A DNA stretch of 19,631 nt, taken from positions 1 to 19,631 of the forward strand of contig CAYGUI010000023.1 of NCBI GenBank assembly GCA_964353115.1, given 5' to 3'. How positions within the stretch are numbered: position 1 is the stretch's first letter; each line of letters begins with the position of its first letter. Source of the DNA: CAYGUI01 sp964353115 (GTDB taxonomy: Bacteria > Pseudomonadota > Gammaproteobacteria > JAGOUU01). The notes below the pieces were generated by a model. It did no database searches. It was not told the origin of the DNA and worked only from the letters and a program-made list of their open reading frames with translations. Shown here in pieces: positions 6,987 through 14,276 of the stretch. Both the position numbers and the translations under genes were made by a program.

Positions 6987-7607
6987 ATGGATAATAGTGA
7001 AAAATTAGAAAAACTAATAGAAGCATTGCTAATGGTAAGTAAAAAACCTTTAGCTGTATCTCGTATCAAAGAACTTTTAAATGATTTAAATTTAGAGGAT
7101 GATGCGGTAAAAAATGCATTAAAAAATCTAACAGAATTTTACAAAGATCGCGGAATTAATTTAGCAAAATTAGCCACGGGTTATTGTTTTGTTACAGATA
7201 ATCAATTTGGCGAACATTTGAATAAATTATGGGAAGAAAAACCTGCACGGTATTCACGAGCTTTTTTAGAAATTTTAGTAATTATTGCTTATCGTCAGCC
7301 AGTAACTCGCGGAGAAATTGAAGCAATTCGTGGTGTGGCAGTTAGTACTAATATTCTGCGTTCGTTATTAGAGCGTGAATGGGTGAAGGTTGTGGGATAT
7401 AAAGAGGTTCCTGGTAAACCAGCTATTTATGCTACAACTAAAGAATTTTTAGATCATTTTGGATTGTCATCTATTAGTGAGTTACCGGCTTTGCCTGAGA
7501 TCCAAGATTTGGAAAATAAGGAACTGGATTCCCGCCTGCGCGGGAATGACGAGCCTAAAGGTGGGAATGACGAATCTACAAAAAATAGTGTAGAATGTAC
7601 CCCATGA
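6987..7607 (+). CDS. scpB: Segregation and condensation protein B with repeat-derived C-terminal tail
   Basis: ScpB forms a dimer of tandem winged-helix proteins that clamps the middle of ScpA in the SMC complex. Residues 1-160 carry the standard family sequence: 'LEKLIEALLMVSKKPLAVSRIKELL', 'PARYSRAFLEILVIIAYRQPVTRGEIEAIRGVAVSTNILRSLLER', and 'VPGKPAIYATTKEFLDHFGL'. The domain is complete by about residue 172. From about 180 on, the tail (SRLRGNDE..GGNDE) is encoded by a palindromic repeat at 7528-7575 rather than by family sequence. The stop overlaps the rluB start in an ATGA (7604-7607), so rluB is translationally coupled. The length of 206 residues is slightly longer than usual because of that tail. 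Confidence 0.93.
   Translation: MDNSEKLEKLIEALLMVSKKPLAVSRIKELLNDLNLEDDAVKNALKNLTEFYKDRGINLAKLATGYCFVTDNQFGEHLNKLWEEKPARYSRAFLEILVIIAYRQPVTRGEIEAIRGVAVSTNILRSLLEREWVKVVGYKEVPGKPAIYATTKEFLDHFGLSSISELPALPEIQDLENKELDSRLRGNDEPKGGNDESTKNSVECTP
7528..7575 (+). repeat. GC-rich palindromic repeat, copy 1 (in the scpB tail)
   Basis: The left arm ATTCCCGC (7528-7535) and right arm GCGGGAAT (7540-7547) are a perfect 8-base inverted repeat with a 4-base loop. The right arm continues as GCGGGAATGACGA (7540-7552) and is repeated as GTGGGAATGACGA at 7561-7573, a period of 21 bases. The same architecture occurs on the minus strand at 13521-13563 inside gshA. The reading frame through both copies is the same (SRLRGNDE, then GNDE). 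Confidence 0.9.
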
Positions 7608-8392
7608 AAGAGCGATTACAAAAAGTTTTAGCGCATATGGGAGTTGGTTCACGTCGTGAAATCGAGCGTATGATTTTAGCTAATAAAATCAAAGTGAACG
7701 GTGAAATAGCCCAATTAGGTAGTCTAATTTCCTTATCAGATAATGTAATCGTTGAGGGCAAAAAAATTGATTTAAATGAAACTCCTGGGCGACGTCGAGT
7801 AATTTTATACAATAAGCCAGAAGGGTTGATTTGTACTAATAATGATCCACAAGGAAGACAGACAGTTTTTGAAGATCTACCATATTTAAATTCAGGACGT
7901 TGGGTGCAAGTGGGGCGTTTAGACTTAAATACCCGCGGCTTATTAATTTTCACAAATGATGGCGAGCTAGCACAGACTTTGGCGCATCCAAAATATGAAA
8001 TTGAGCGTGAATATTTGGTTCGTATTGGTGGTGATGTGACACAAAAACACATCGATAAGTTGCTAAATGGCGTCGATCTTGAAGATGGTTTTGCTAAATT
8101 CAAAAGTATCACTCCACAAGGGGGTGAAGGTCTTAATAAATGGTTTTCAGTTGTTTTAACTGAAGGTCGTAATCGTGAAGTGCGACGTTTATGGGAAAAT
8201 CAAGGATTTACTGTAAATCGCTTAATCAGAACTCGTTATGGTAAATTCTCTTTACCAAAAAATTTAAAGCAGCGTGAATGGGTTGAATTGCCATTTAACG
8301 GTGTTGTCGAATTATCCCAAGAATTACAATTAGATAAGGCTTTTAAGGTTGTTACAAAAGGTCAGGGAATCTATCGAAAACATGTCAGGTAA
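7604..8392 (+). CDS. rluB: 23S rRNA pseudouridine synthase RluB
   Basis: RluB converts a uridine in the helix near the peptidyl-transferase centre of 23S rRNA (U2605 in E. coli) into pseudouridine. The N-terminal S4 RNA-binding domain is clear: 'ERLQKVLAHMGVGSRREIERMI'. The catalytic motif is 'VGRLDLNTRGLLIFTNDGELA', whose Asp107 is the nucleophile of the RsuA/RluB/E/F family. Later family blocks are 'HPKYEIEREYLVRI', 'LEDGFAKFKSI', 'WFSVVLTEGRNREVRRLWENQGFTVNRLIRTRYG'. I choose the ATG at 7604, not the in-frame ATG at 7595, because the family starts right at 'MxExLQKVL' and because 7604 forms an ATGA overlap with the scpB stop. The protein is 262 residues and lacks the long basic tail of E. 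coli RluB. Confidence 0.94.
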   Translation: MKERLQKVLAHMGVGSRREIERMILANKIKVNGEIAQLGSLISLSDNVIVEGKKIDLNETPGRRRVILYNKPEGLICTNNDPQGRQTVFEDLPYLNSGRWVQVGRLDLNTRGLLIFTNDGELAQTLAHPKYEIEREYLVRIGGDVTQKHIDKLLNGVDLEDGFAKFKSITPQGGEGLNKWFSVVLTEGRNREVRRLWENQGFTVNRLIRTRYGKFSLPKNLKQREWVELPFNGVVELSQELQLDKAFKVVTKGQGIYRKHVR

Positions 8393-8475
8393 CTGGAAAA
8401 TAATCTAATTCTCTACTATTCTTATACTGTAATCAGAAAAATAGTTAACTTTTTAACTGAGAGGTAGTATAGGTT

Positions 8476-8829
8476 ATGAATAAGAAAAACTTATCATCTA
8501 AAATGGCATTATTAGCAGCAACTAGTTTATTAAGCGCTGGTGCGATTGCCGCAGATAAAAAAAATGGTGATATCAAATGTTACGGTGTTGCAACAGCAGG
8601 TAAAAATGCTTGTGGATCAACATGTAACAAGCACGCATGTCAGGGTAATGCGTCAGCTAATTATAGTCCGTATGATTGGAAATATGACAGCCCTAAAGAA
8701 TGTGCAAAAATGGGTGGTATTCCAGGTAAAGAGCCTAAATGTGAGAGCATGGGCCCTCCTAATACTGACAGAAGCATGCCAGTAAATGGGCATGGACATA
8801 AATCAATTGATGGAATGCATAAGCAATAA
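8476..8829 (+). CDS. BufA1-like (DUF2282) Cys-rich secreted peptide with His/Met tail
   Basis: This 117-residue protein has a signal peptide (about 1-25, cleavage after AIA) and a Cys-rich body. 'IKCYGVATAGKNACGSTCNKHACQG' followed by 'YDSPKECAKMGG' is the layout of DUF2282/BufA1 proteins (KCYGiakaGkNdCa...HsCaG...C). Those are precursors in bufferin-type systems, in which the MNIO-family enzyme BufB with BufC modifies cysteines so that the secreted peptide binds copper or other metals. Cysteines are at 35, 46, 50, 55, 76 and 89. Cys50 is extra compared with the usual set, and Cys89 lies in a C-terminal extension rich in Met and His (ESMGPP..., GHGHKS, GMHKQ), which also suits metal binding. 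A GAGG at 8461-8464 is the likely SD. A TATACT at 8423-8428 may be its -10 box. DoxX follows 13 bases later. Confidence 0.75.
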   Translation: MNKKNLSSKMALLAATSLLSAGAIAADKKNGDIKCYGVATAGKNACGSTCNKHACQGNASANYSPYDWKYDSPKECAKMGGIPGKEPKCESMGPPNTDRSMPVNGHGHKSIDGMHKQ

Positions 8830-8830
8830 A

Positions 8831-8836
8831 AGGGGG
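8831..8836 (+). promoter_or_regulatory. Ribosome binding site of the doxX gene
   Basis: AGGGGG sits 6 bases upstream of the ATG at 8843, right after the stop of the bufA-like gene. It is one of the strongest SD sequences in the window and implies independent, efficient translation of the second gene. Confidence 0.6.
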
Positions 8837-8842
8837 TAGTAT

Positions 8843-9286
8843 ATGAATAGTTTATTATCATTTATGGAAAAAGTTTTCGGTATATTCGCCCCAATAATTG
8901 ATTTAGCAGCGCGAATATATGTAGCGTACTTTTTTGTGATGTCTGGTTATGCAAAATTTGCTGATATGTCACAAACAATTGCGTTATTTCAAAATCAATA
9001 TCATGTACCGTTTTTAACACCAGTACATGCAGCATATGCATCAACAGCTATTGAGTTAATTTTCCCAACACTATTAGTGTTAGGTTTCTTTACTCAGTTA
9101 TCTGCTTTTGTATTATTTGTATTTAATATCGCTGCTGTATATGCATATCCGTTTTTATTAACTGATGCAGGACATGCTGGATTAATGCAACATGTTGGTT
9201 ACGGTATGGTTTTAGGTCTTTTAATGGTTCATGGTATAGGCTTCTTATCAATCGATAGATTGTTTAGAAGATACCACAATAATTAA
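8843..9286 (+). CDS. DoxX family inner-membrane protein
   Basis: This 147-residue protein has four hydrophobic segments and the family sequence of DoxX: 'LAARIYVAYFFVMSGYAKFADMSQTIALFQNQYHVPFLTPVHAAYASTAIELIFPTLLVLGFFTQLSAF', then 'AGHAGLMQHVGYGMVLGLLMVHG'. The 'RiyvayfFvmsGyaKf' and 'iEli.PtllvlGl.tr.sA' motifs are diagnostic. DoxX proteins are small membrane proteins tied to quinone or thiol chemistry and often found at the end of BufABC-type operons. Here the gene follows a BufA1-like precursor directly, so the BufB/BufC genes that normally lie between are missing. An intrinsic terminator at 9310-9349 ends the unit, so the operon is just these two genes as far as the window shows. Confidence 0.9.
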   Translation: MNSLLSFMEKVFGIFAPIIDLAARIYVAYFFVMSGYAKFADMSQTIALFQNQYHVPFLTPVHAAYASTAIELIFPTLLVLGFFTQLSAFVLFVFNIAAVYAYPFLLTDAGHAGLMQHVGYGMVLGLLMVHGIGFLSIDRLFRRYHNN

Positions 9287-9309
9287 AAGTTCTAGTTCGA
9301 TTGCTCGAT

Positions 9310-9349
9310 ATCCCGGTAAGGTTGAAAAGTTTTATCGGGATTTTTTTTT
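9310..9349 (+). terminator. Rho-independent terminator after doxX
   Basis: Stem ATCCCGGTAA (9310-9319) pairs with TTATCGGGAT (9332-9341) through ten pairs including one G-U, with a 12-base loop. It is followed directly by a run of nine T (9341-9349). It lies 23 bases after the doxX stop. The rest of 9350-9425 shows nothing further. Confidence 0.9.
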
Positions 9350-9425
9350 GAGAAAAATAATTAATATTTTTTTTGCAGCGTAGCTAAATATAATAAGATT
9401 GACATACTAACTTTGGTTAATTTTT

Positions 9426-11510
9426 TTATTGCATTATTATGCTAATAAATAATGAATATCTATTATAATACCCAAAATTTAATTGTTTTACATTTTCATA
9501 TATACCACCTAAACGCAGATTACGATAGTTATATGAAATTTCACCTCCTGATAACCATGAAGACTTAGGAGCTGAATTAGTTTGTAATGTATATAAAACA
9601 TTAGGATCATTAATATATGATGCTGATATATCAGTTTTAGAATCTAAACTTAAAGTATAATTACCATGCGCTTGATATTGAATATCTCCTTTCTTTAATT
9701 TCATGGTGTATGCAATACGCATTCCAAATATCATATTAATATTATGAACATTTTCTCCTTTAAATTTAAGTGCATTAATACTGCCAGACTCTTCATAGCC
9801 TTCTAAATAAGCGTACATTCCATCTACAGATACAAAAGGAGCAAATATAAAACCATTTTTGTTAATACTGTAATTAAATGCAGCTCCTAAGTAAGATTGC
9901 CATGCGTGACGATTACCAGTAATCATGCCAGTATCATCATACCTCTTAGTTGAAATATCAATAGGCGATACGCCAGAGATCATTTCCAAATATACTTTGT
10001 CTGAAAAATCATAACTACCATATATTGAAATTTTATAAAAATCACTTTTTAATAAATTTGATGAAGTAGTTGTGTCTTTGCTATTTTCTCTACCAAAACC
10101 TACTGATATCCCTGAAAATAACTTAGGAGTTATCTTTTTATCAATACCAAAGGTAAGATTGTTAATATCAAAATTTGTAACATTTTTTCCAATAATAATT
10201 TCACCTTCTGACCAAATAGCCCAATTATTTTTAAGAAGATCTCCAGAAGTATTAACTGCATTTAATAATCCAAGAGATGAAATAAATTCACGCCCTATAA
10301 AATCAGGAGCCATAGATAATCTTATGCCCTGTTGCGATATATTATTAGCTTCCCCACGCGAACGATTATTTAAACGATTTTTAATTACAGATATTGTAGA
10401 AATACCTATATTTTGCACTGCTTCTATTTGAGATATAGCATAATTACTAACGGTGCTATTTGTAAATGGATTATCTCTATGCCGAATAGTCCATTGAAAT
10501 ACTATGGAACTTTGTTTTCCATCAGAATCTAATGCTGTAATGCTTACATTAAATGTTCCTATTTCTGTTGGAGTCCCAGATATCACACCAGATAAATTAT
10601 CAATACTAAGTCCAGTCGGTAAACCAGATGCTGAATATGTTATAGATTCACTATCACTATCAGAAGCATTAATCTGAAAATTAACCGGTATAGAAATTTC
10701 TGAAGTCTTATCACCAGGATTTTCTAAATCAGGAGCATTATTAGGAATAGCTGTAATCTCCCAAGTAAAATTTTGGGAATCACTACCACCATTACTATCA
10801 TTTACAGTAACTGTGGGCGTATAAATACCGACTGTTGTTGGAGTCCCTGAAATCAGACCCGTATCAGAATTAATGTTAAGTCCTGGCGGCAAATCTATTG
10901 CTGAATATGTAAGAGGATCTAGATCTGTCGCAGTAATAAATAAATTTACTACAGTTCCAACTTGTGTAGTTTGATTGCTAATAGTGTCTAATACTGGGGC
11001 AGGATTTGAAGAGGAGCCAGAAAATTCTACAATAGGATATCCCGTACCAAAATAATCTGAAGTAAAACTCCATCCTGTAGCATTAGTAGAGCTTTGATCA
11101 AAACCCACATTACCGCAACTTGAACAATTAAGTCTCATTGTATAAGTGGTGTTTGCAGCCAATGTAATAGGACTACTGGATAAAGTAACTCGTTTGCTTC
11201 CGCTATCGTAAGAGCTGTACGATAATGTTCCAATTAAACTTCCACCTGATAAAATTTCAATTACTACTTGATTAGCAATTGAATCTGGATATCCACTACC
11301 AGCATTTACAGTATTATTCATTTGAAATACTGCATTGGTGACATCAGCACTACTTGAACTTGTTTGAAAATCCCAAGTCGGATTTATATTGCCTCTAAAG
11401 ATAGTGCTCTGCCTATCTACAGTATTATTTAGAGTTCTAAGAAATGTTGTTGCAAAAACATTTTGAAAAAAAAAGCATAAAATAAATATTATTAATGTTT
11501 TCCTTAACAT
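9426..11510 (-). CDS. Surface protein: signal peptide, two He_PIG Ig-like repeats, C-terminal autotransporter-type barrel
   Basis: This 694-residue protein is built like a monomeric autotransporter. Residues 1-20 are a signal peptide ending FQNVFA. About 21-165 is a beta-rich domain ('TWDFQTS', 'ILSGGSLIGTLSYSSYDSGSKRVTL', 'ITLAANTTYTMRL', two Cys at 129 and 132) that resembles 'choice-of-anchor' domains. Two Ig-like/cadherin-like He_PIG repeats follow at about 170-252 and 258-342. Both carry the signature 'LPxGLxI(n/d)...G(L/V)ISGTPT..G' and a 'F.W.I' end. A linker of about 85 residues leads to alternating beta strands from about 429 to the end ('NNWAIWSEGEIIIG', 'KLFSGISVGFGREN', 'YKISIYGSYDF', 'AWQSYLGAAFNYSI'), typical of an outer-membrane barrel. 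The final residue is Gln, not the usual Phe. AAGGA lies 6 bases before the ATG. It is probably an adhesin or other exposed surface protein (inference). Confidence 0.8.
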   Translation of the reverse strand: MLRKTLIIFILCFFFQNVFATTFLRTLNNTVDRQSTIFRGNINPTWDFQTSSSSADVTNAVFQMNNTVNAGSGYPDSIANQVVIEILSGGSLIGTLSYSSYDSGSKRVTLSSSPITLAANTTYTMRLNCSSCGNVGFDQSSTNATGWSFTSDYFGTGYPIVEFSGSSSNPAPVLDTISNQTTQVGTVVNLFITATDLDPLTYSAIDLPPGLNINSDTGLISGTPTTVGIYTPTVTVNDSNGGSDSQNFTWEITAIPNNAPDLENPGDKTSEISIPVNFQINASDSDSESITYSASGLPTGLSIDNLSGVISGTPTEIGTFNVSITALDSDGKQSSIVFQWTIRHRDNPFTNSTVSNYAISQIEAVQNIGISTISVIKNRLNNRSRGEANNISQQGIRLSMAPDFIGREFISSLGLLNAVNTSGDLLKNNWAIWSEGEIIIGKNVTNFDINNLTFGIDKKITPKLFSGISVGFGRENSKDTTTSSNLLKSDFYKISIYGSYDFSDKVYLEMISGVSPIDISTKRYDDTGMITGNRHAWQSYLGAAFNYSINKNGFIFAPFVSVDGMYAYLEGYEESGSINALKFKGENVHNINMIFGMRIAYTMKLKKGDIQYQAHGNYTLSLDSKTDISASYINDPNVLYTLQTNSAPKSSWLSGGEISYNYRNLRLGGIYENVKQLNFGYYNRYSLFISIIMQ

Positions 11511-11595
11511 AAAAAATCCTTTTTAATTATTATATATTTTAGCACACCTTCGGAATTTTTTTTATGTTATACTTTTTGACTTAAATAATTATTAC

Positions 11596-11600
11596 AAGGA
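11596..11600 (+). promoter_or_regulatory. Ribosome binding site that places the start at 11609
   Basis: AAGGA lies 8 bases before the ATG at 11609. The other in-frame ATG at 11600 overlaps this SD, so the start should be 11609. That gives a normal signal peptide beginning MLKKALAV. Confidence 0.65.
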
Positions 11601-11608
11601 TGGAAATT

Positions 11609-12604
11609 ATGCTAAAAAAAGCACTCGCTGTTACTTTATCTTGCTACTCTCTTTTTTCCTTTGGAGTTAAAACTTTAACTAATAATCATGACTTGTCTTT
11701 TACCGTTGATACTAGCGGATATATTTACTTGATAAATTATAATGCAGGTATTGAAAAATTTGATAAAAACGGTAATTTTGTTGGAGATTTTGTTAAATCT
11801 AGCTCACACCCATTTCCATATCCGACATACATAGATTCAGATCTAAACAATAATTTTCTTGTTTACGATAATCTTAATAAGGCTGTTTTTAGACTAGATT
11901 ATTCTGGAAACCCTAAGAGTATGATTGATTTGTCTTATGTTGATGCACAGCTAAATTTATCAAAAATAAGATATTTTGGGACAGATTACAATAATTATTT
12001 TTATATTGGTCTTTATGTAGGTGATAAATTAGATGGGCTATTAAATGATGTTTACCGTGCAAACTCAAAAGAATTAAAATTAGTTAAAAAAAATATTAAT
12101 CTTTTTAATTATGAAATTTCATCAAATGGTAATTTAGTTATTCTTGATAGAGTTTCTTTTGGTAAATATAGCCTAGAAGAATATGATTCTAATGGGGCTC
12201 TTGTATCAATAAAAAATATAAATTTTACACGAGAGTTACCAATAATTAAGGCTATAGATGAAAAAGGTAATATATTCTTTTGGAATATTATTGGTGATGA
12301 AAATTACTTTGATATTAAAAAATGTGACCAAAACCTTAAGTATTGTAAAAATATTAAAATTGCAAATCCACAGAAAGCTTTGATTTATAAGGTTGTCGCT
12401 AGAAATAATTTAATATACTTAGAACTGTTTAGTAATACAAAAGATGGGTTTAAGGTAGAAATATATGTAATAGATTATTTTGGTAATGAGGTAAGTAATT
12501 TTGTAATTACAGATTTAGGAAGTCATGATAGTGATGTGAAAGAAGCTTATTATAAAGATCTTCGTAAAATAGAATCTTTAAAAAATATGGTGAAGTCTAA
12601 ATAA
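11609..12604 (+). CDS. Secreted protein, possible NHL/beta-propeller repeats
   Basis: This 331-residue protein starts with a signal peptide (MLKKALAVTLSCYSLFSFG). The body has repeating short strand-turn-strand units with Asp/Asn-Gly-N turns: 'VDTSGYIYLINYNAGIEKFDKNGNFV', 'SDLNNNFLVYDNLNKAVFRLDYSGN', 'ISSNGNLVILD...LEEYDSNGALV', 'IDEKGNIFFW', and 'IYVIDYFGNEV'. Such 'xDxxGNxYvxd...I.kfd.nGxfv' units are typical of NHL and 6-bladed propeller proteins. The repeats are divergent, so the assignment is tentative. It is divergent from the autotransporter-like gene across about 100 bases, and both proteins are exported, so they could act in the same envelope process. The AT-rich gap between them contains TATACT at 11569-11574, with no good -35. 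Confidence 0.6.
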   Translation: MLKKALAVTLSCYSLFSFGVKTLTNNHDLSFTVDTSGYIYLINYNAGIEKFDKNGNFVGDFVKSSSHPFPYPTYIDSDLNNNFLVYDNLNKAVFRLDYSGNPKSMIDLSYVDAQLNLSKIRYFGTDYNNYFYIGLYVGDKLDGLLNDVYRANSKELKLVKKNINLFNYEISSNGNLVILDRVSFGKYSLEEYDSNGALVSIKNINFTRELPIIKAIDEKGNIFFWNIIGDENYFDIKKCDQNLKYCKNIKIANPQKALIYKVVARNNLIYLELFSNTKDGFKVEIYVIDYFGNEVSNFVITDLGSHDSDVKEAYYKDLRKIESLKNMVKSK

Positions 12605-12640
12605 TTCCGACTTCGCCATAACAAAATGTATCTTTAAAAT

Positions 12641-12662
12641 CTCCCCCCGACTTGCGGGGGAG
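12641..12662. terminator. GC-rich hairpin between convergent genes, possible terminator of gshA
   Basis: CTCCCCC (12641-12647) pairs with GGGGGAG (12656-12662) across an 8-base loop. On the minus strand the stem is followed by ATTTT, which could end gshA transcription. On the plus strand no T run follows. It stands out in AT-rich DNA and may also be a dispersed repeat. Confidence 0.45.
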
Positions 12663-12688
12663 TGGCGCGTCATCTCTAATGGTATTAC

Positions 12689-14188
12689 TTATAACCCCTT
12701 AAAATAACTCTTCAAATATTCATCAAAAATAAAATTTTTACTTAGTTCCTCAAGCTCCTTTTGCCGAATTTCAGAGTTTTTAGCTTCAAGAATAAATTCT
12801 GAAAAATCAGGAGTTTTTAAATTAGCAAAATAATTATGATATTTATCACTTAACTGCGCGCCAAGATCTTGTAGATCAAAGTTATGCATTTTCTGTGCTG
12901 GTAAATTATTGTTATTGATTTTATCTATTTGCAAATTTATAGCATGAGAGTAATTATTATTTTCATATAAATAATCCAATAAATCTGCGATATTTGTTAA
13001 TTTTTCTAAAAAATTAATAACGTCTTGTTTTATATTTTTATTACTTTGGTTTAATCCGTCTTTTGCGACTAGTTTATTTTTAGCTTTAATATTATTTAAT
13101 TCAAAAGAATCGATTTTGGGGCTATCTTCTAGAATACAAAAAATTAAAAATACTTCGAGGAAATAGCAAGTATCTTGCGAAATACCAATTGGCTCAAATG
13201 GATCTAAATCAATAGCTCGAACTTCAATGTAATCGATGCCGCTATCACGCAAATTTATTAATGATTTTTTACCAGATTCAAATTTAGGTTTTGGGCGAAT
13301 AGGGGAGTAATACTCATTTTCTATTTGTAATAAATTAGAGCTAATTTGATGCTCTATATTTTTATACTTTTCATCTGGCGTAATAATTGCTTTTCTTAAT
13401 TTTGTAAAATATTCGTCAAGATCATCAAAATGAATATTTATTTGTTCTTGCTCAGTAGATTGATAGCCAATATCGGTCATCCGCAGTGTTGTCGCATTTT
13501 TATTCACATTTCTGCTGATCTCGTCATTCCCGCTAAGTTCGTCATTCCCGCGAAGGCGGGAATGCGAAGCCAGGCGCATCCCATCCAGAAAATTATCACA
13601 ATACCCCGGAGATGCTCCAAGTAAATAATAAATAACATATAAATTGCGCACAAAGTTACGACATAGCGCCATATAGCCGGTATTTTTATCATTCGGATAA
13701 ATCTGCCAAAAATCTTCTGAGAGCGAAAAATTATAATGAATGCCGGAAATTAGCTGCATGTTATCGCCATATCGATAATGCAGCCCTGATCTATAAAGTT
13801 CTTTAAGTTTTGCAACATTAGAGCTGCCATATGAAGCAATAATGGCTTGATAATTATTAGCCAAGTTTGGCGGCATGCTAAGAGGCCATAATTTTTCATT
13901 ATGTAAGTTGTTATAAACGAAATGATGGGTAAGAGTTAATTGCTCTAAAGTCTGTTCAATGCTCAAATATGGAGGCGTAACAAGCTCTAATAAAGCTTCG
14001 GCATAGTCGGTGGTTATATATTTATTGGTAAGGGCTTTGCCGAGATTTTTGGGGTGTGATAATTTTGATATATAGTTATCTAAATCAACTCTAAGGCTTT
14101 CTTTTTCAATACCTCGTTGATTTTTATCAAAAATATTTTTATTGTGCTGTTTTTTTAATTCTTTTATTTTTATTATTAACTTATGCAT
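12689..14188 (-). CDS. gshA: Glutamate--cysteine ligase with an in-frame repeat insertion
   Basis: GshA makes gamma-glutamylcysteine from glutamate, cysteine and ATP, the first step of glutathione synthesis. The 499-residue protein follows the proteobacterial type. It has 'RGIEKESLRV' at 25-34, 'ITTDYAEALLELVTPP', 'WPLSMPP', 'GLHYRYGDNMQLISGIHYNFS', 'LQIENEYYSPIRPKP' and 'YIEVRAIDLDPFEPIGI', with the active-site blocks intact. Between 'GASPGYCDNFLDG' and 'NATTLRMTDIGYQ' the normal loop is replaced by 'MRLASHSRLRGNDELSGNDEISRNVNK', encoded by a palindromic repeat (13521-13563). E. coli GshA also has a variable loop there, so the enzyme can probably still fold. The ATG has no clear SD. The gene is divergent from the FGE-like operon and faces the 11609-12604 gene across a hairpin. 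Confidence 0.95.
   Translation of the reverse strand: MHKLIIKIKELKKQHNKNIFDKNQRGIEKESLRVDLDNYISKLSHPKNLGKALTNKYITTDYAEALLELVTPPYLSIEQTLEQLTLTHHFVYNNLHNEKLWPLSMPPNLANNYQAIIASYGSSNVAKLKELYRSGLHYRYGDNMQLISGIHYNFSLSEDFWQIYPNDKNTGYMALCRNFVRNLYVIYYLLGASPGYCDNFLDGMRLASHSRLRGNDELSGNDEISRNVNKNATTLRMTDIGYQSTEQEQINIHFDDLDEYFTKLRKAIITPDEKYKNIEHQISSNLLQIENEYYSPIRPKPKFESGKKSLINLRDSGIDYIEVRAIDLDPFEPIGISQDTCYFLEVFLIFCILEDSPKIDSFELNNIKAKNKLVAKDGLNQSNKNIKQDVINFLEKLTNIADLLDYLYENNNYSHAINLQIDKINNNNLPAQKMHNFDLQDLGAQLSDKYHNYFANLKTPDFSEFILEAKNSEIRQKELEELSKNFIFDEYLKSYFKGL
13521..13563 (-). repeat. GC-rich palindromic repeat, copy 2 (inside gshA)
   Basis: TCGTCATTCCCGC occurs twice at 13521-13533 and 13539-13551 (18-base period). 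The second copy runs into GCGGGAAT (13556-13563), making a perfect 8-base palindrome with ATTCCCGC (13544-13551). Read on the minus strand the order palindrome, GACGA, spacer, GGGAATGACGA equals copy 1 at 7528-7575. It translates in the gshA frame as SRLRGNDE then GNDE. Confidence 0.9.
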
Positions 14189-14192
14189 TTGA

Positions 14193-14222
14193 TTGTCATT
14201 AAAATTACTACGTGACTATAAT
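14193..14222 (+). promoter_or_regulatory. Sigma-70-type promoter of the FGE-like operon
   Basis: TTGTCA (14193-14198) and TATAAT (14217-14222) are separated by 18 bases. They match the consensus boxes with one mismatch in total. The predicted transcript starts near 14229, giving a leader of about 48 bases with AAGGA at 14265-14269. It is the best promoter in the window. Confidence 0.65.
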
Positions 14223-14264
14223 TAGATGTAAGTGTAGACTAAAATACTCTATTTAAAAAGTAAA

Positions 14265-14269
14265 AAGGA
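14265..14269 (+). promoter_or_regulatory. Ribosome binding site for a GTG start
   Basis: AAGGA stands 7 bases upstream of GTG at 14277, supporting GTG as the start codon of the 829-residue protein. Confidence 0.65.
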
Positions 14270-14276
14270 TTTTACT

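Noticed and set aside
7576..8112. 178-codon open frame on the minus strand
   Set aside because: It is antisense to rluB, whose protein family is certain. No SD, and composition follows the codon pattern of rluB.
8347..8360. GTTGTTACAAAAG near the end of rluB as a reverse Ter-like site
   Set aside because: On the reverse strand it reads TTTTGTAACAA, missing the G6 position and the final CTAA.
9287..9310. TTCGATT-like T-arm sequence after doxX suggesting a tRNA
   Set aside because: No acceptor or anticodon stems surround it, and the sequence is part of the leader to the terminator hairpin.
10072..10431. 119-codon open frame on the plus strand
   Set aside because: It lies antisense within the barrel part of the surface protein and has no recognisable product.
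13430..13624. Small plus-strand frame containing VIPAKAGM
   Set aside because: It is the opposite-strand reading of the palindromic repeat inside gshA, a common false ORF.
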